From positions 5,011,001-5,075,000 of the forward strand of contig CP119314.1 of the NCBI GenBank assembly GCA_029202385.1: a stretch of 64,000 nucleotides of DNA, in the 5' to 3' direction. The stretch comes from Candidatus Sphingomonas phytovorans (GTDB taxonomy: Bacteria; Pseudomonadota; Alphaproteobacteria; Sphingomonadales; Sphingomonadaceae). The position numbers and the translations under genes were made by a program. Below, piece by piece: positions 27,938-35,522 of this stretch. Under the pieces are notes generated by a model. The model did no database searches and was not told the origin of the DNA. It saw only the letters and a list, made by a program, of their open reading frames with translations. Each line of letters opens with the position of its first letter. Positions within the stretch are counted from its first letter, which is position 1.

Positions 27938-29536
27938 TCAAATATTGAGGTGGCTGGGACGCGTGCGGCGAACCCAGAGCACGACGAGCATGCGGGTGAA
28001 GGTGACGGCGGTGAACACCGAGGTGGCGATGCCGATCAGCAGCACGACGGCGAAGCCCTTAACCGGGCCCGATCCGAGCAGCAGCATGATGATGCCGGAA
28101 ATGGCATGAGTCGCGTTCGCCTCGAAGATCGTCCGGCTTGCTTCCTTGTAGCCGAGCTCGATCGACTGGATCACCGACCGTCCGCGCCGCTGCTCTTCGC
28201 GGATTCGCTCGTTGATCAGCACGTTCGCATCCACCGCGGTGCCGATCGTCAGCACGAAGCCGGCGATGCCGGGCAGGGTCAGCGTGCCGTTCAGCACCGC
28301 CAGCACGCCCATGATAACGACGACGTTGATGACCACGGCGAAGTTCGCATAGATGCCGAAGCGGCCATAGGTGACCAGCATGAAGGCGATCACCAGGATC
28401 ACCGCGATGATCGAGGCCTTGATGCCGGCATGGATCGAATCGGCGCCGAGATCGGGGCCGACGGTGCGTTCCTCGATCACCTTCAGCGCGACCGGCAGCT
28501 TGCCCGAGCGCAGGGCGATCGCGAGTTCGTTGGCGCTGGCGACGGTGAAGCTGCCCGAGATCGAGGCGGTGCCGCCGAGGATCGGCTCGTTGATATTGGG
28601 GGCCGACAGCACCTGGCCGTCGAGGATGATCGCGAACGGGTGGTTCACGTTCGCCTGGGTCACCCGCGCGAATTTCTTGCCGCCCTGGCTGTCGAAGGTG
28701 ATCACCACCTCCGCCTGGTTGGTCTGGGGATTGTTGCTCTGCTGGGCGTTGATCAGCTGGTCGCCGGTGATCATCACCGCGCGCTTCACGGCGATGAAGC
28801 GGCTTGGGCTGCTGGGGTATGGCAGGACCTGGCTGCCGACCGGCGCGATGCCCTGGGCGAGCTGGGCGGGGTCGGTCGCGGTCTCGTCGACCAGCTTGAA
28901 CTCAAGCTTCGCTGTCTTGCCGAGCAGCTGCTTCAGTGCCTGCGGGTCCTGCAGGCCCGGGACCTGGACGACGATGCGGCTGTTGCCCTGGCGGACGATG
29001 GTCGGCTCCTTGGTGCCGAGTTCGTCGATGCGCTTGCGCACGACTTCGGTCGCGTCGCCCATCGCCTGGTTGATCTGCTGGTCGATCCCGGCCTGAGTCG
29101 GGGTCATCACGAAGCGGGTGCCGTCGACGACCTCGATGTTCCAGTCGCGCTGGCCGGTCAGGCCGGCGCCCGTGGTGAGCGCCTGGAGCTGCTCGCGCGC
29201 GGCGTCGACCTGGGTCACGTCGCGCAGCATGAAGGTGACCTTGCCGTCACGCGTGGAGATGTCGCCGATGTCGATCTTGGGGTTGGCCCGCTTCATCGCG
29301 GCGGCAACCTCGTCGCGCTTCTGCTCGACGCGCTGGTTGATCAGGTCGGCAGTGTCCGCCTCGAGCAGCAGATAGCTGCCGCCGGCCAGATCGAGGCCGA
29401 GGTTGATCCGCGGGTGGGGGATCCAGCCCCAGGCCTTGGTCTGGTCTTCCGAAAAGAAGCTCGGGATCGCCAGCGCCATCAGCGCGGCGAGGAGCACCAG
29501 GATCGAGGTGATCTTCCAGCGCGGGAAATCCAGCAT
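27938..29536 (-). CDS. secD: Protein translocase subunit SecD
   Basis: A 532-residue partner of SecF. A first membrane segment lies at about 9-29, followed by HPRINLGLDLAGGSYLLLE. The large periplasmic P1 domain contains RQGNSRIVVQVPGLQDPQAL and the head contains FAIILDGQVLSAPNI. Five C-terminal membrane segments hold TLPGIAGFVLTIGTAVDANV and LINERIREEQRRGRS. Full length. It sits between yajC (four bases away) and secF in one operon. Confidence 0.98.
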   Translation of the reverse strand: MLDFPRWKITSILVLLAALMALAIPSFFSEDQTKAWGWIPHPRINLGLDLAGGSYLLLEADTADLINQRVEQKRDEVAAAMKRANPKIDIGDISTRDGKVTFMLRDVTQVDAAREQLQALTTGAGLTGQRDWNIEVVDGTRFVMTPTQAGIDQQINQAMGDATEVVRKRIDELGTKEPTIVRQGNSRIVVQVPGLQDPQALKQLLGKTAKLEFKLVDETATDPAQLAQGIAPVGSQVLPYPSSPSRFIAVKRAVMITGDQLINAQQSNNPQTNQAEVVITFDSQGGKKFARVTQANVNHPFAIILDGQVLSAPNINEPILGGTASISGSFTVASANELAIALRSGKLPVALKVIEERTVGPDLGADSIHAGIKASIIAVILVIAFMLVTYGRFGIYANFAVVINVVVIMGVLAVLNGTLTLPGIAGFVLTIGTAVDANVLINERIREEQRRGRSVIQSIELGYKEASRTIFEANATHAISGIIMLLLGSGPVKGFAVVLLIGIATSVFTAVTFTRMLVVLWVRRTRPSHLNI

Positions 29537-29540
29537 CGGA

Positions 29541-29870
29541 TTAATCGTTCGCCGGCTTGGTGCCGAACGGAGTGACCTCCGCCAGCATCGCCTTGACCAC
29601 GCGCACCTTGACGGTGGGCGCGATCTCGACCTCGACGAAACGCTCCTCGACCTTGGTCACCTTGCCGACCAGACCGCCGGAGGTCACGACCGAATCGCCT
29701 TTCTTCACCGCCTCAAGCGTCGCCCGGTGCGCCTTCGCCTTTTGCTGCTGCGGCCGCAGCACCAGGAAGTAGAAAACGGGGATGAGCAGCAGGTACGGGA
29801 TAAGCACCAGGAAGGAACCGCCACTTGAGGCGGCGCCCGCGGTGGCTGCATAGGCTGGAGTTGCGAACAT
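29541..29870 (-). CDS. yajC: Preprotein translocase subunit YajC
   Basis: A 109-residue small membrane protein that associates with SecDF. After a short Ala/Gly-rich N-terminus, one membrane span (FLVLIPYLLLIPVFYFLVLR) is followed by the family motif RPQQQKAKAHRATLEAVKKG, then DSVVTSGGLVGKV and an SH3-like tail. The ATG at 29870 has AGGA upstream. It is the first gene of the yajC-secD-secF-Mth938 operon. Confidence 0.97.
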   Translation of the reverse strand: MFATPAYAATAGAASSGGSFLVLIPYLLLIPVFYFLVLRPQQQKAKAHRATLEAVKKGDSVVTSGGLVGKVTKVEERFVEVEIAPTVKVRVVKAMLAEVTPFGTKPAND

Positions 29871-30014
29871 GATATCCTGAAGGCTTGGCCGGGAAGGCTG
29901 GGTATCGAAAAGGGGCAAGGCCCGCTCTATAAGCGCCGCGAGCTATCACTTGTCCGATGGCCACGCAACAATCGGTTGGTTGCCGGAGCCGGCCCGATCA
30001 TCAGGAGAGGCGCA

Positions 30015-30326
30015 ATGACCATCATCGTATTGGGACATATCCGGGTTGCGGAGGGCGAGGGGGCGAAGCTGCGCCACCTGCTGATCGAGCATATGGCGGC
30101 GACCAGTGCGGAGGATGGCTGCGAATTCTACAATTTCGCCTATGACGCCGCCGACCCCGATCTCATCCGCGTCTCCGAACGCTGGGCCTCGAAAGAGGCG
30201 CTCGGCGCGCATGGCATCGCCGATCATCAAAAGGCGTTCGGCAAGAGCCTTGGCGCCTTCGGCATCAAGGAGATCAGCGTGAAGGCCTGGGACGGGGAGT
30301 TCTGGCAGACGCTGATCGGGGAATGA
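30015..30326 (+). CDS. ABM-domain (quinol monooxygenase-like) protein
   Basis: A 103-residue antibiotic-biosynthesis-monooxygenase fold, dimeric ferredoxin-like. It starts with a beta strand (IIVLGHIRVAEGEGAKLRHL), then EDGCEFYNFAYDAADPD, VSERWASKEALGAHGIADHQ and a last strand. Family members oxidise quinols or other small aromatics, or simply bind them. AGGAGAGG upstream fixes the ATG at 30015. It stands alone, divergent from yajC. Confidence 0.88.
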   Translation: MTIIVLGHIRVAEGEGAKLRHLLIEHMAATSAEDGCEFYNFAYDAADPDLIRVSERWASKEALGAHGIADHQKAFGKSLGAFGIKEISVKAWDGEFWQTLIGE

Positions 30327-30386
30327 GCGCGAGGGAGGGCCGCATGTGATGCGACTCGTGCTTGCCGTGCCTCCAGGCGAGGGCGT

Positions 30387-31073
30387 GTGGACAGGATCAT
30401 GTTGAGCGCAGCTCTTGCTCTTCTCCTCTCGCCAGTGCCTGCCGCGACCGTCCCCGGTTCGTCGCGCGATGCGCTGACCCAGATCGTCTTCACCGTTCGC
30501 GACAAGGCGTCGGCACTTGCCCAGCTTGCCGGCGTGGAGGCGGATGCCAATGCCGCGCTCGCCAGGATGCCGGGCGATGGTGACGCGCTGCTGACGCGGG
30601 CGATGGCGATCGGCTATCGCGCGAAGCTCAGCAAGAGCCGGCACGATGCGCTCGAATGCCGTGCGCAGTTCGAAATGCTCGTCGCGCGGAACCCGCGCGA
30701 TCCGGAGGCACAGGCGGCGCTGGGCGGCTGGCATATCGACGCGGTCGAGGCATTGGGCGGGCTGGCCGCGCGGGCGGTGCTCGGCGCGCGGAAGACGACC
30801 GGCTATGAAGCGACCGACCGCGCCGTCGCGCTGGGCGGGGATCGTGCCTTGTTCACCGGGCTCGCCGCCCTGCTGCGGCTGTCGGTCGACCCGGCGGATT
30901 CGCGCGGGGCGGCGCTGGCCGATGCAGCGACGCGGGGCACGACGCCAACGCTGCTCGACCGGATGATGCAGCGCCGCGCGGTCGAGATGGTCGGCGCGCT
31001 CAAGGGCGGTGACCGGCGTCTCATCCAGGCGCTGGCGAAGCGCCTGCTGCCGCTCGGGCAGATCAGGGAATAG
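30387..31073 (+). CDS. Exported helical-repeat protein, hypothetical
   Basis: A 228-residue protein with a likely signal peptide (LSAALALLLSPVPAATVPG). A helical body follows, with TPR-like phrasing (RDKASALAQLAGVEADANAA, CRAQFEMLVARNPRDPEAQA, ALGGWHIDAVEALGGLAARA). That pattern suggests a solenoid involved in protein contacts in the periplasm. No family is recognised. The annotated start is GTG at 30387; an ATG four codons later is equally possible. Confidence 0.7.
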   Translation: MDRIMLSAALALLLSPVPAATVPGSSRDALTQIVFTVRDKASALAQLAGVEADANAALARMPGDGDALLTRAMAIGYRAKLSKSRHDALECRAQFEMLVARNPRDPEAQAALGGWHIDAVEALGGLAARAVLGARKTTGYEATDRAVALGGDRALFTGLAALLRLSVDPADSRGAALADAATRGTTPTLLDRMMQRRAVEMVGALKGGDRRLIQALAKRLLPLGQIRE

Positions 31074-31097
31074 GCGGGCCGGCACGACGGGAATTTG

Positions 31098-31236
31098 TTC
31101 ACGCGAAGCCGCGAAGACGCGAAGCGGATAGTCCAGCGGGAATGCAATCGTCCTCGACGGAGGTGCCGTTCGGGCCAATGCCGGGCCGGTCTTTCCCTGC
31201 GCAACCTCTCTTCGCGTCTTCGCGGCTTCGCGTGAA
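31098..31236. repeat. 27-bp perfect inverted repeat around an 85-base spacer
   Basis: The 27 bases at 31098-31124 are exactly complementary to 31210-31236. Each arm is itself built from repeated CGCGAAG units (ACGCGAAGCCGCGAAGACGC within the arm). It lies between the exported protein and the tRNA pair. A stem this long looks like a mobile or REP-like intergenic element rather than a simple terminator. Confidence 0.85.
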
Positions 31237-31293
31237 TCCTTCCGGATGACGGCGCGACTCGCGATATCCATGCCGGTCCGCCGCGACGCCCGA

Positions 31294-31465
31294 AATTCCC
31301 TGTTCCGGGCGAATAACAGGGAATTTGTTTTTATTCCTAAGACTTGGAGGTGAGTGGAGAGCAAATCTCTCTTATATATCAATAAGATAATGCAGAATTC
31401 CCTGTTACGGGATAACAGGGAAAATCGCGCCCGGAACAGGGAAAATGTGGCGAGGAACAGGGAAA
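31294..31465. repeat. AACAGGGAA-type repeats, cluster 2
   Basis: Six copies in 170 bases. AATTCCCTGTT (31294-31304) pairs perfectly with AACAGGGAATT (31315-31325). TTCCCTGTTA (31398-31407) pairs perfectly with TAACAGGGAA (31413-31422) over a five-base loop. Two further direct copies lie at 31435-31445 and 31456-31465. The stretch between them (31326-31395) is unusually AT-rich. Spacing is irregular, so this is not a CRISPR. The same motif occurs at 19293-19395. Confidence 0.85.
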
Positions 31466-31659
31466 TGACGGCGTTCCTCCGATGCGAGGGTGAAGCTCCG
31501 GTGCGGGCCCATTCGCGGTCATCCTGCGCCGGTGTTCGATGAGGTTGAATCGATCGATGCTGGGTCGAGCGCTTCCGGCTCACATCCGTCGATCGTTCGC
31601 CGCGGCGCCTTCCGTGCTTGCATCCCGCGCCTCACCCGCATATGTGCCCCACCCTCGGT

Positions 31660-31736
31660 CGGGGCGTAGCGCAGCCTGGTAGCGCATCACACTGGGGGTG
31701 TGGGGGTCGCAGGTTCGAATCCTGTCGCCCCGACCA
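31660..31736 (+). tRNA. tRNA-Pro (anticodon GGG)
   Basis: A 77-base cloverleaf. The acceptor stem CGGGGCG pairs with CGCCCCG; the D arm is GCGCAGCCTGGTAGCGC; the anticodon stem TCACA/TGTGG encloses loop CTGGGGG, giving anticodon GGG; the T arm contains GGTTCGAATCC; discriminator A and encoded CCA end at 31736. It reads codon CCC and wobble CCU. Confidence 0.95.
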
Positions 31737-31838
31737 ATTTCACCACACCTTTGCAGATGCTTATGTGGGTACCGAAAGATATCGGGGTGCTGCGCAGCGG
31801 CGTCTAGCATATCTCTAGCGGCAGCCGCAGAATGGTAT

Positions 31839-31925
31839 GGAAGAGTGTCTAAGTGGTTTAAGGAACTGGTCTTGAGAACCAGCGACGGTGCAAGCCGTTC
31901 TTGGGTTCGAATCTCACCTCTTCCG
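31839..31925 (+). tRNA. tRNA-Ser (anticodon UGA)
   Basis: An 87-base class II tRNA. The acceptor stem GGAAGAG pairs with CTCTTCC; the anticodon stem CTGGT/ACCAG encloses CTTGAGA, giving anticodon TGA; a long variable arm (CGACGG...CCGTTC) and a T arm with GGTTCGAATC follow. The discriminator is G and CCA is not encoded (TCA follows), unlike the neighbouring tRNA-Pro. Accessory-looking genes start right after it. Confidence 0.95.
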
Positions 31926-31936
31926 TCAGATTGTGT

Positions 31937-32455
31937 TTAATAAATACCCTTGTTCATACTCGCTGACAGTCGAGCCATACCCTCAGCAGCCCGCCTGTGA
32001 TAATCGTCCTCAAGCGTGGTCGGTTCGTTCGCGGGCTGCGTGAGATAAATTGCCACACCGTCAAACCGAGACGTGCAAACGGGGCACAGCACCTTGGTGG
32101 GCGAGTCTTCTTTCACGGTAAAGGTCAAACGCCCATCTCGTTGCTCGCAAGTGGGACAGACGGGCAGTCCTGCCGGTTGGCCCGCCGCATCAGCGCGGTA
32201 CTTGAAGCCGCCGCGCCCGTCGACCAGTTCAGCCTGGCCCGCGAGTGTCGCCTTCAATCGCTCAAACTCAGCGTCTTTAGCGGTTGCGGCCTCACGCGCC
32301 GCGACAAGTTCAAGTTTAGCGTCGCTAAGCGCCGTCATCAGATCAGCGACCTGGATTTTATAAGTTGCCGCGTCGAAGCTCTTTTCGACTGCACGCATTC
32401 CCTTCACAACGTCGAGCGCTTGGCTCACGGCGGCGATTGCTTCCACGATAGGCAA
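31937..32455 (-). CDS. Coiled-coil plus zinc-ribbon protein of unknown function
   Basis: 172 residues from a TTG at 32455, chosen because AGGAGGG lies six bases upstream. The longer open frame adds 93 low-complexity residues with no such site. Residues about 1-85 are helical (IVEAIAAVSQALDVVKG, LMTALSDAKLELVAAREAA, heptad-like). A zinc-ribbon follows with two CxxC knuckles (VCPTCEQRDG and LCPVC) about 20 residues apart. The layout resembles proteins found in prophages and integrated islands in alphaproteobacteria. It directly follows tRNA-Ser, which suits an insertion hotspot. Function unknown. Confidence 0.65.
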   Translation of the reverse strand: MPIVEAIAAVSQALDVVKGMRAVEKSFDAATYKIQVADLMTALSDAKLELVAAREAATAKDAEFERLKATLAGQAELVDGRGGFKYRADAAGQPAGLPVCPTCEQRDGRLTFTVKEDSPTKVLCPVCTSRFDGVAIYLTQPANEPTTLEDDYHRRAAEGMARLSASMNKGIY

Positions 32456-32631
32456 CGGAAACCCTCCTGTTTCACCGTTTGCTATCAGGAATTGGGCGGA
32501 ACAGAAAGGGATCGTCACGACGGCGCCCGCACCCGAGGGCACGAGGCGTGGCACAGGCGCTGAATGTCGAAAAGTGGTGGAGAGCGGGCATTTCGCTGGC
32601 ACCCTCGCCGGCATGTTGGCAGACTGGTCAG

Positions 32632-33033
32632 ATGAAGTGTTGGCGAGTGGTTCTTTTGACGGTTGTAGCGTCGGCTTGCTCTCAGGAAGCGCCGAAGGCC
32701 TGCTCTCCGCCCCGTTCGACGTGGGGACACCCACGGAGCTTCGGGCTCGTCATGTTAAATAAGATCGCTCTGGATAGAGCAGGCAAAACTTATTTGAACG
32801 GCAAGCCGGTGTCGCGGGAAGCGCTGGACAAATATCTCGCGTTGGGGGTGGCGATGAACCCTGAACCTTGGGTATTTCTCGAAACCGAAATGGGTGCATC
32901 CTGCGCCTCCGTTGAGGCTATCCGAGACCAAATAGAACAGCATGTGGACTGCGCGACTGGATACCGCTGCAACGAAGGCATTATGACCGTTTGGGACAAT
33001 ACGCCGAGCCAGCGGGGTGTCCCCGTCTCCTAA
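32632..33033 (+). CDS. ExbD/TolR-like lipoprotein
   Basis: A 133-residue protein with a short signal and lipobox VASAC (Cys about residue 16). The rest reads like the periplasmic half of ExbD/TolR proteins: KIALDRAGKTYLNGKPVSRE, ALDKYLALGVAMNPEPWVFL, then a Cys-containing helix (CASVEAIRDQIEQHVDC). A true ExbD has a membrane helix and partner ExbB; here a lipid anchor replaces the helix and no exbB is near, so it is a stand-alone relative. GC is lower than in neighbours. Its stop codon overlaps the stop of the convergent gene fragment. Confidence 0.6.
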   Translation: MKCWRVVLLTVVASACSQEAPKACSPPRSTWGHPRSFGLVMLNKIALDRAGKTYLNGKPVSREALDKYLALGVAMNPEPWVFLETEMGASCASVEAIRDQIEQHVDCATGYRCNEGIMTVWDNTPSQRGVPVS

Positions 33034-33305
33034 GAGGCGTCATGAACCCCCACCACGGTGGACGCAGACAGTTCCGGCGCCACAATGGCGAGGTCGTCGC
33101 CGCGGATGAGCGCGCGCCATTCAGGCGTCAGGGCTTCCAGATCGTCGCTGCGCAAACGGCGCAGATCCACCAGGAACCAATCGCCTGGCGGCGTATCCGA
33201 GGGGCGGGCCAGCATCACATCCTTGCGCCAGTCGCTGCCCTTGCCCGTGGTCGCATCGAAGTCGTGCACGGCCACTTGGCGGCCGACCCCGTTGTATCTG
33301 GCTTC
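33030..33305 (-). pseudogene. Truncated duplicate of the erythromycin-esterase-like gene (3' end only)
   Basis: This stretch encodes the last about 90 residues of the gene at 48301-49569, keeping the frame and stop codon: VHDFDATTGKGSDWRKDVML, ARPSDTPPGDWFLVDLRRLR, VAPELSASTVVGVHDAS. By hand alignment 33037-33305 matches 48308-48576 with about 14 differences in 269 bases and no gaps. The first 330 codons are missing and the homology stops abruptly at 33305. There is no signal peptide or start, so it is a gene relic rather than a functional short protein. Confidence 0.88.
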
Positions 33306-33322
33306 GGCGGGAGCAACACCGC

Positions 33323-33727
33323 TCAGCCCTGTCGAAGCATCTCATCAATCAGGCGCTGATCCTGGTCGAGCACCCAGCATTCGAACAGCAGCGAATCCCT
33401 GATGGCATAGATCAGCGTCCGCTCGATCTCCACCGCACGCCCGCCGATCGAAATCTCCTCCCGCGCCAGGATCACGCCGCGCGTGGCGCCCACCGCTATG
33501 TCGCTGATCTCGATCAGCCGTCGCCGTGACCGGCGGGAGAAATCGGCCAGTGCGGCCAGCGCCGCGCCTTTGCCGCGATGGACGCCGGCCAGCGGGCTTG
33601 TCCCGAAATAGTGAAGCGTGAAATCGTCATGATAACAGGAGGCGATCCCTTGAAGGTCGCCCGCACGCCATGCCGAGGCGTAGCGAGTCAGGACGGTCCG
33701 AATATCGTCGCTTGCACTGTCATTCAT
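33323..33727 (-). CDS. SnoaL-like / nuclear-transport-factor-2 fold protein
   Basis: A 134-residue alpha+beta barrel protein: LTRYASAWRAGDLQGIASCY, HDDFTLHYFGTSPLAGVHRG, then RTLIYAIRDSLLFECWVLDQ and DQRLIDEML at the end. This is the typical SnoaL/NTF2 layout, a cone-shaped pocket used by enzymes or binding proteins for small hydrophobic molecules. The substrate is unknown. Its 3' end is 18 bases from the break point of the duplicated gene fragment. Confidence 0.88.
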   Translation of the reverse strand: MNDSASDDIRTVLTRYASAWRAGDLQGIASCYHDDFTLHYFGTSPLAGVHRGKGAALAALADFSRRSRRRLIEISDIAVGATRGVILAREEISIGGRAVEIERTLIYAIRDSLLFECWVLDQDQRLIDEMLRQG

Positions 33728-33784
33728 CGCTGGTCCCTTTCGCGTACGGTGCCGTCATCCGTCCGGCGGAGTGCGCCGCGAGTG

Positions 33785-34228
33785 TCAGGAAGATCCGGTC
33801 GGGTCAGATCGCGAACCGCGCCGCTGGGATATTTCATGACTGCACCCCCAGATCAGGAACGCCAAAATCGCCATGATCGCAAGGTGCGTCAGCGCTGCCA
33901 CGACAAAGCCGATCGGCTTGTCCTGCCAAGTTACATATCCGGCCGGACTGGTTGAAACCAACAGCATTCCGGTCGCGAATGCCTGAAAGATTCGATAGGT
34001 TTCCACGACCAGCACGGTGAGGGAAAAGAGCAAGCCAAAGGACGCGCAAATCAGGCCTTCCCTTTGCAACATTCCAGACGTGCGGTTTCTTATGCGACGG
34101 CCCATAAAGACGACAATCACGACGGCCAGACCGGTAAGTGCATCCAGCAAGCGGGGTTCCTGGCCGGTTGCGAGGCGCAGGCCTGAAACCAGCAGCATCG
34201 TGGCGGTGAACGCGATCACGTATCTCAT
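33785..34228 (-). CDS. Four-span inner-membrane protein, hypothetical
   Basis: 147 residues from the ATG at 34228. Four hydrophobic segments are visible at about 3-19, 29-44, 60-77 and 106-127, with a short basic loop (GRRIRNRTSGM) between the second and third. The C-terminus is polar (RRGSRSDPTGSS). No family recognised. It follows the same direction as the SnoaL-like gene 57 bases downstream, so a two-gene transcript is possible. Confidence 0.65.
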   Translation of the reverse strand: MRYVIAFTATMLLVSGLRLATGQEPRLLDALTGLAVVIVVFMGRRIRNRTSGMLQREGLICASFGLLFSLTVLVVETYRIFQAFATGMLLVSTSPAGYVTWQDKPIGFVVAALTHLAIMAILAFLIWGCSHEISQRRGSRSDPTGSS

Positions 34229-34334
34229 GGTCCACTCCCCCAAAACGCCAACGCAGCATAAGGCGCCGACATAGTGTTCACCAGCAACCCGCAGCATCCG
34301 ACAAGGCCCGAACCGGCCCAGTAAAACGCCTTTC

Positions 34335-34356
34335 CTATATCATATATTTGATATAG
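34335..34356. promoter_or_regulatory. AT-rich palindrome, possible operator
   Basis: CTATATCA (34335-34342) and TGATATAG (34349-34356) form a perfect inverted repeat around a six-base centre. It is strikingly AT-rich for this genome and lies about 100 bases upstream of the cupin gene at 34454 and a similar distance from the divergent membrane-protein gene. It could be a repressor site overlapping a promoter. No regulator gene is adjacent. Confidence 0.45.
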
Positions 34357-34453
34357 CTCCATCCGACTCCACGGACAGGTACACGGCAAAAGCCGGTGAT
34401 GTGGAGAACGAAAATCCCGGCGCGCGCCGGTCCTTTTGGAGGGAGATGACCTG

Positions 34454-35446
34454 ATGCGTGTTGTGAAGACCGGTTTTGTCGCGGGGATGATGGCGGGCGC
34501 GGCGATGCTGGCGCATCAGGCGTTCGCCCAGGCGGCGCCCGCTCCGGCGGGGGCGCCGCCCGCCGCGCGTCCCGCGCCGCCACCGCCCATCTATGGCTGG
34601 GTGCCCAAGAAGAACCCGGTCCAGGCCTATGTCGCCCCCAACAAGCCATGGTGGAAGCTCGCCGACGTGCTCGCGCTGCACAAGGGCCAGGCGAGCTGGT
34701 CGCAACCCATCGTGCGCAACAAGGATCTCATGGCCGACTGGCACCAGCTTGCCCCGGGCGCGAAGACGCCCGAGGTCCTCTATGCCGACAACCGGGTCGC
34801 GATGATCGTCTGGAGCGGCCAGGTCAGGGTCAGCATCAAGGGCCAGGAACCGTTCGTCGCCTCAAAGGGCTTCGAGATCAACGTGCCGCTGCGCCTGCCC
34901 TTCACGATGGAGACGGTCGGGGCCGCGCCCGCTTTGTGGCTGGAGGTCCATGAGGCCGGCGACATCCCGATCTATCCGGATACCGGCACGTCGACCAGGC
35001 CGGCCGACATCAAGGGCGTGACCTATACGAGGGCGATCCTGTCGGGCGGGGACGGCGTCTATGACGGCGCCAACAAGCCCTATCTCGATTATTACAAGGA
35101 CGTCGTCGGCGCGAACGGCCGGGCGGGGGCCTTCATCGCCAGCGACCATATGTTCGTGAACAATATCCGCGGCAAGGGCACGCCAACGCCGCCGCCGACC
35201 AATCTCGGCCATTTTCACACCAATTACAGCGAGTTCTGGTTCGTGATGGAAGGCAATGTCGATTACCAGATCCAGGGTGTCCCGTTCTTCACCGCCTCCG
35301 CCGGCGATGTCGTGACGGCTGAGGTCGGGCGCTGGCACCGCGCAAGCTTCGGCGGCCCGGTGGGGGAGATGGCGACACGCGTCGCGATCAACCCGTTCCC
35401 GCGCGGACTGCACAATTACACGCCGGAATCGAACGGCCGCCAATAA
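34454..35446 (+). CDS. Secreted cupin-domain protein
   Basis: A 330-residue protein with a signal peptide (GMMAGAAMLAHQAFA-QAA), a Pro/Ala-rich spacer to about residue 50 and two cupin-like modules. The second has the clearest metal site: HFHTNYSEFWFVMEG, then EVGRWHRASF, giving His, His, Glu and His ligands. The first is degenerate (VLYADNRVAMIVWSGQVRVS). The ATG at 34454 follows GGAGGGAG. Substrate or enzyme activity cannot be named. It is monocistronic, with a terminator-like hairpin after it. Confidence 0.82.
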   Translation: MRVVKTGFVAGMMAGAAMLAHQAFAQAAPAPAGAPPAARPAPPPPIYGWVPKKNPVQAYVAPNKPWWKLADVLALHKGQASWSQPIVRNKDLMADWHQLAPGAKTPEVLYADNRVAMIVWSGQVRVSIKGQEPFVASKGFEINVPLRLPFTMETVGAAPALWLEVHEAGDIPIYPDTGTSTRPADIKGVTYTRAILSGGDGVYDGANKPYLDYYKDVVGANGRAGAFIASDHMFVNNIRGKGTPTPPPTNLGHFHTNYSEFWFVMEGNVDYQIQGVPFFTASAGDVVTAEVGRWHRASFGGPVGEMATRVAINPFPRGLHNYTPESNGRQ

Positions 35447-35472
35447 GGGGTTCGAAACGGCAGGTCCGGAAG

Positions 35473-35510
35473 CTCCGCCCGCGAGAGCAGGCGGGGTTCT
35501 TCTTTCTCCG
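35473..35510 (+). terminator. Terminator-like hairpin after the cupin gene
   Basis: CCGCCCGC (35475-35482) and GCAGGCGG (35487-35494) form a stem with one mismatch and a GAGA loop, followed by TTCTTCTTTCT. It lies about 30 bases after the cupin stop and before the end of the convergent Yip1 gene. Confidence 0.5.
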
Positions 35511-35522
35511 ACACTGATAACT

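Noticed and set aside
27950..29575. A 541-codon plus-strand frame across secD
   Set aside because: Antisense shadow of secD. The His/Asp-rich composition is typical of reversed coding sequence.
31294..31465. Possible CRISPR array
   Set aside because: The short AACAGGGAA copies are in both orientations with irregular gaps, there are no equal-length spacers, and no cas genes are near.
31926..34300. A complete genomic island bounded by tRNA-Ser direct repeats
   Set aside because: No integrase gene and no second copy of the tRNA 3' end is visible in the window, so an intact island is not supported.
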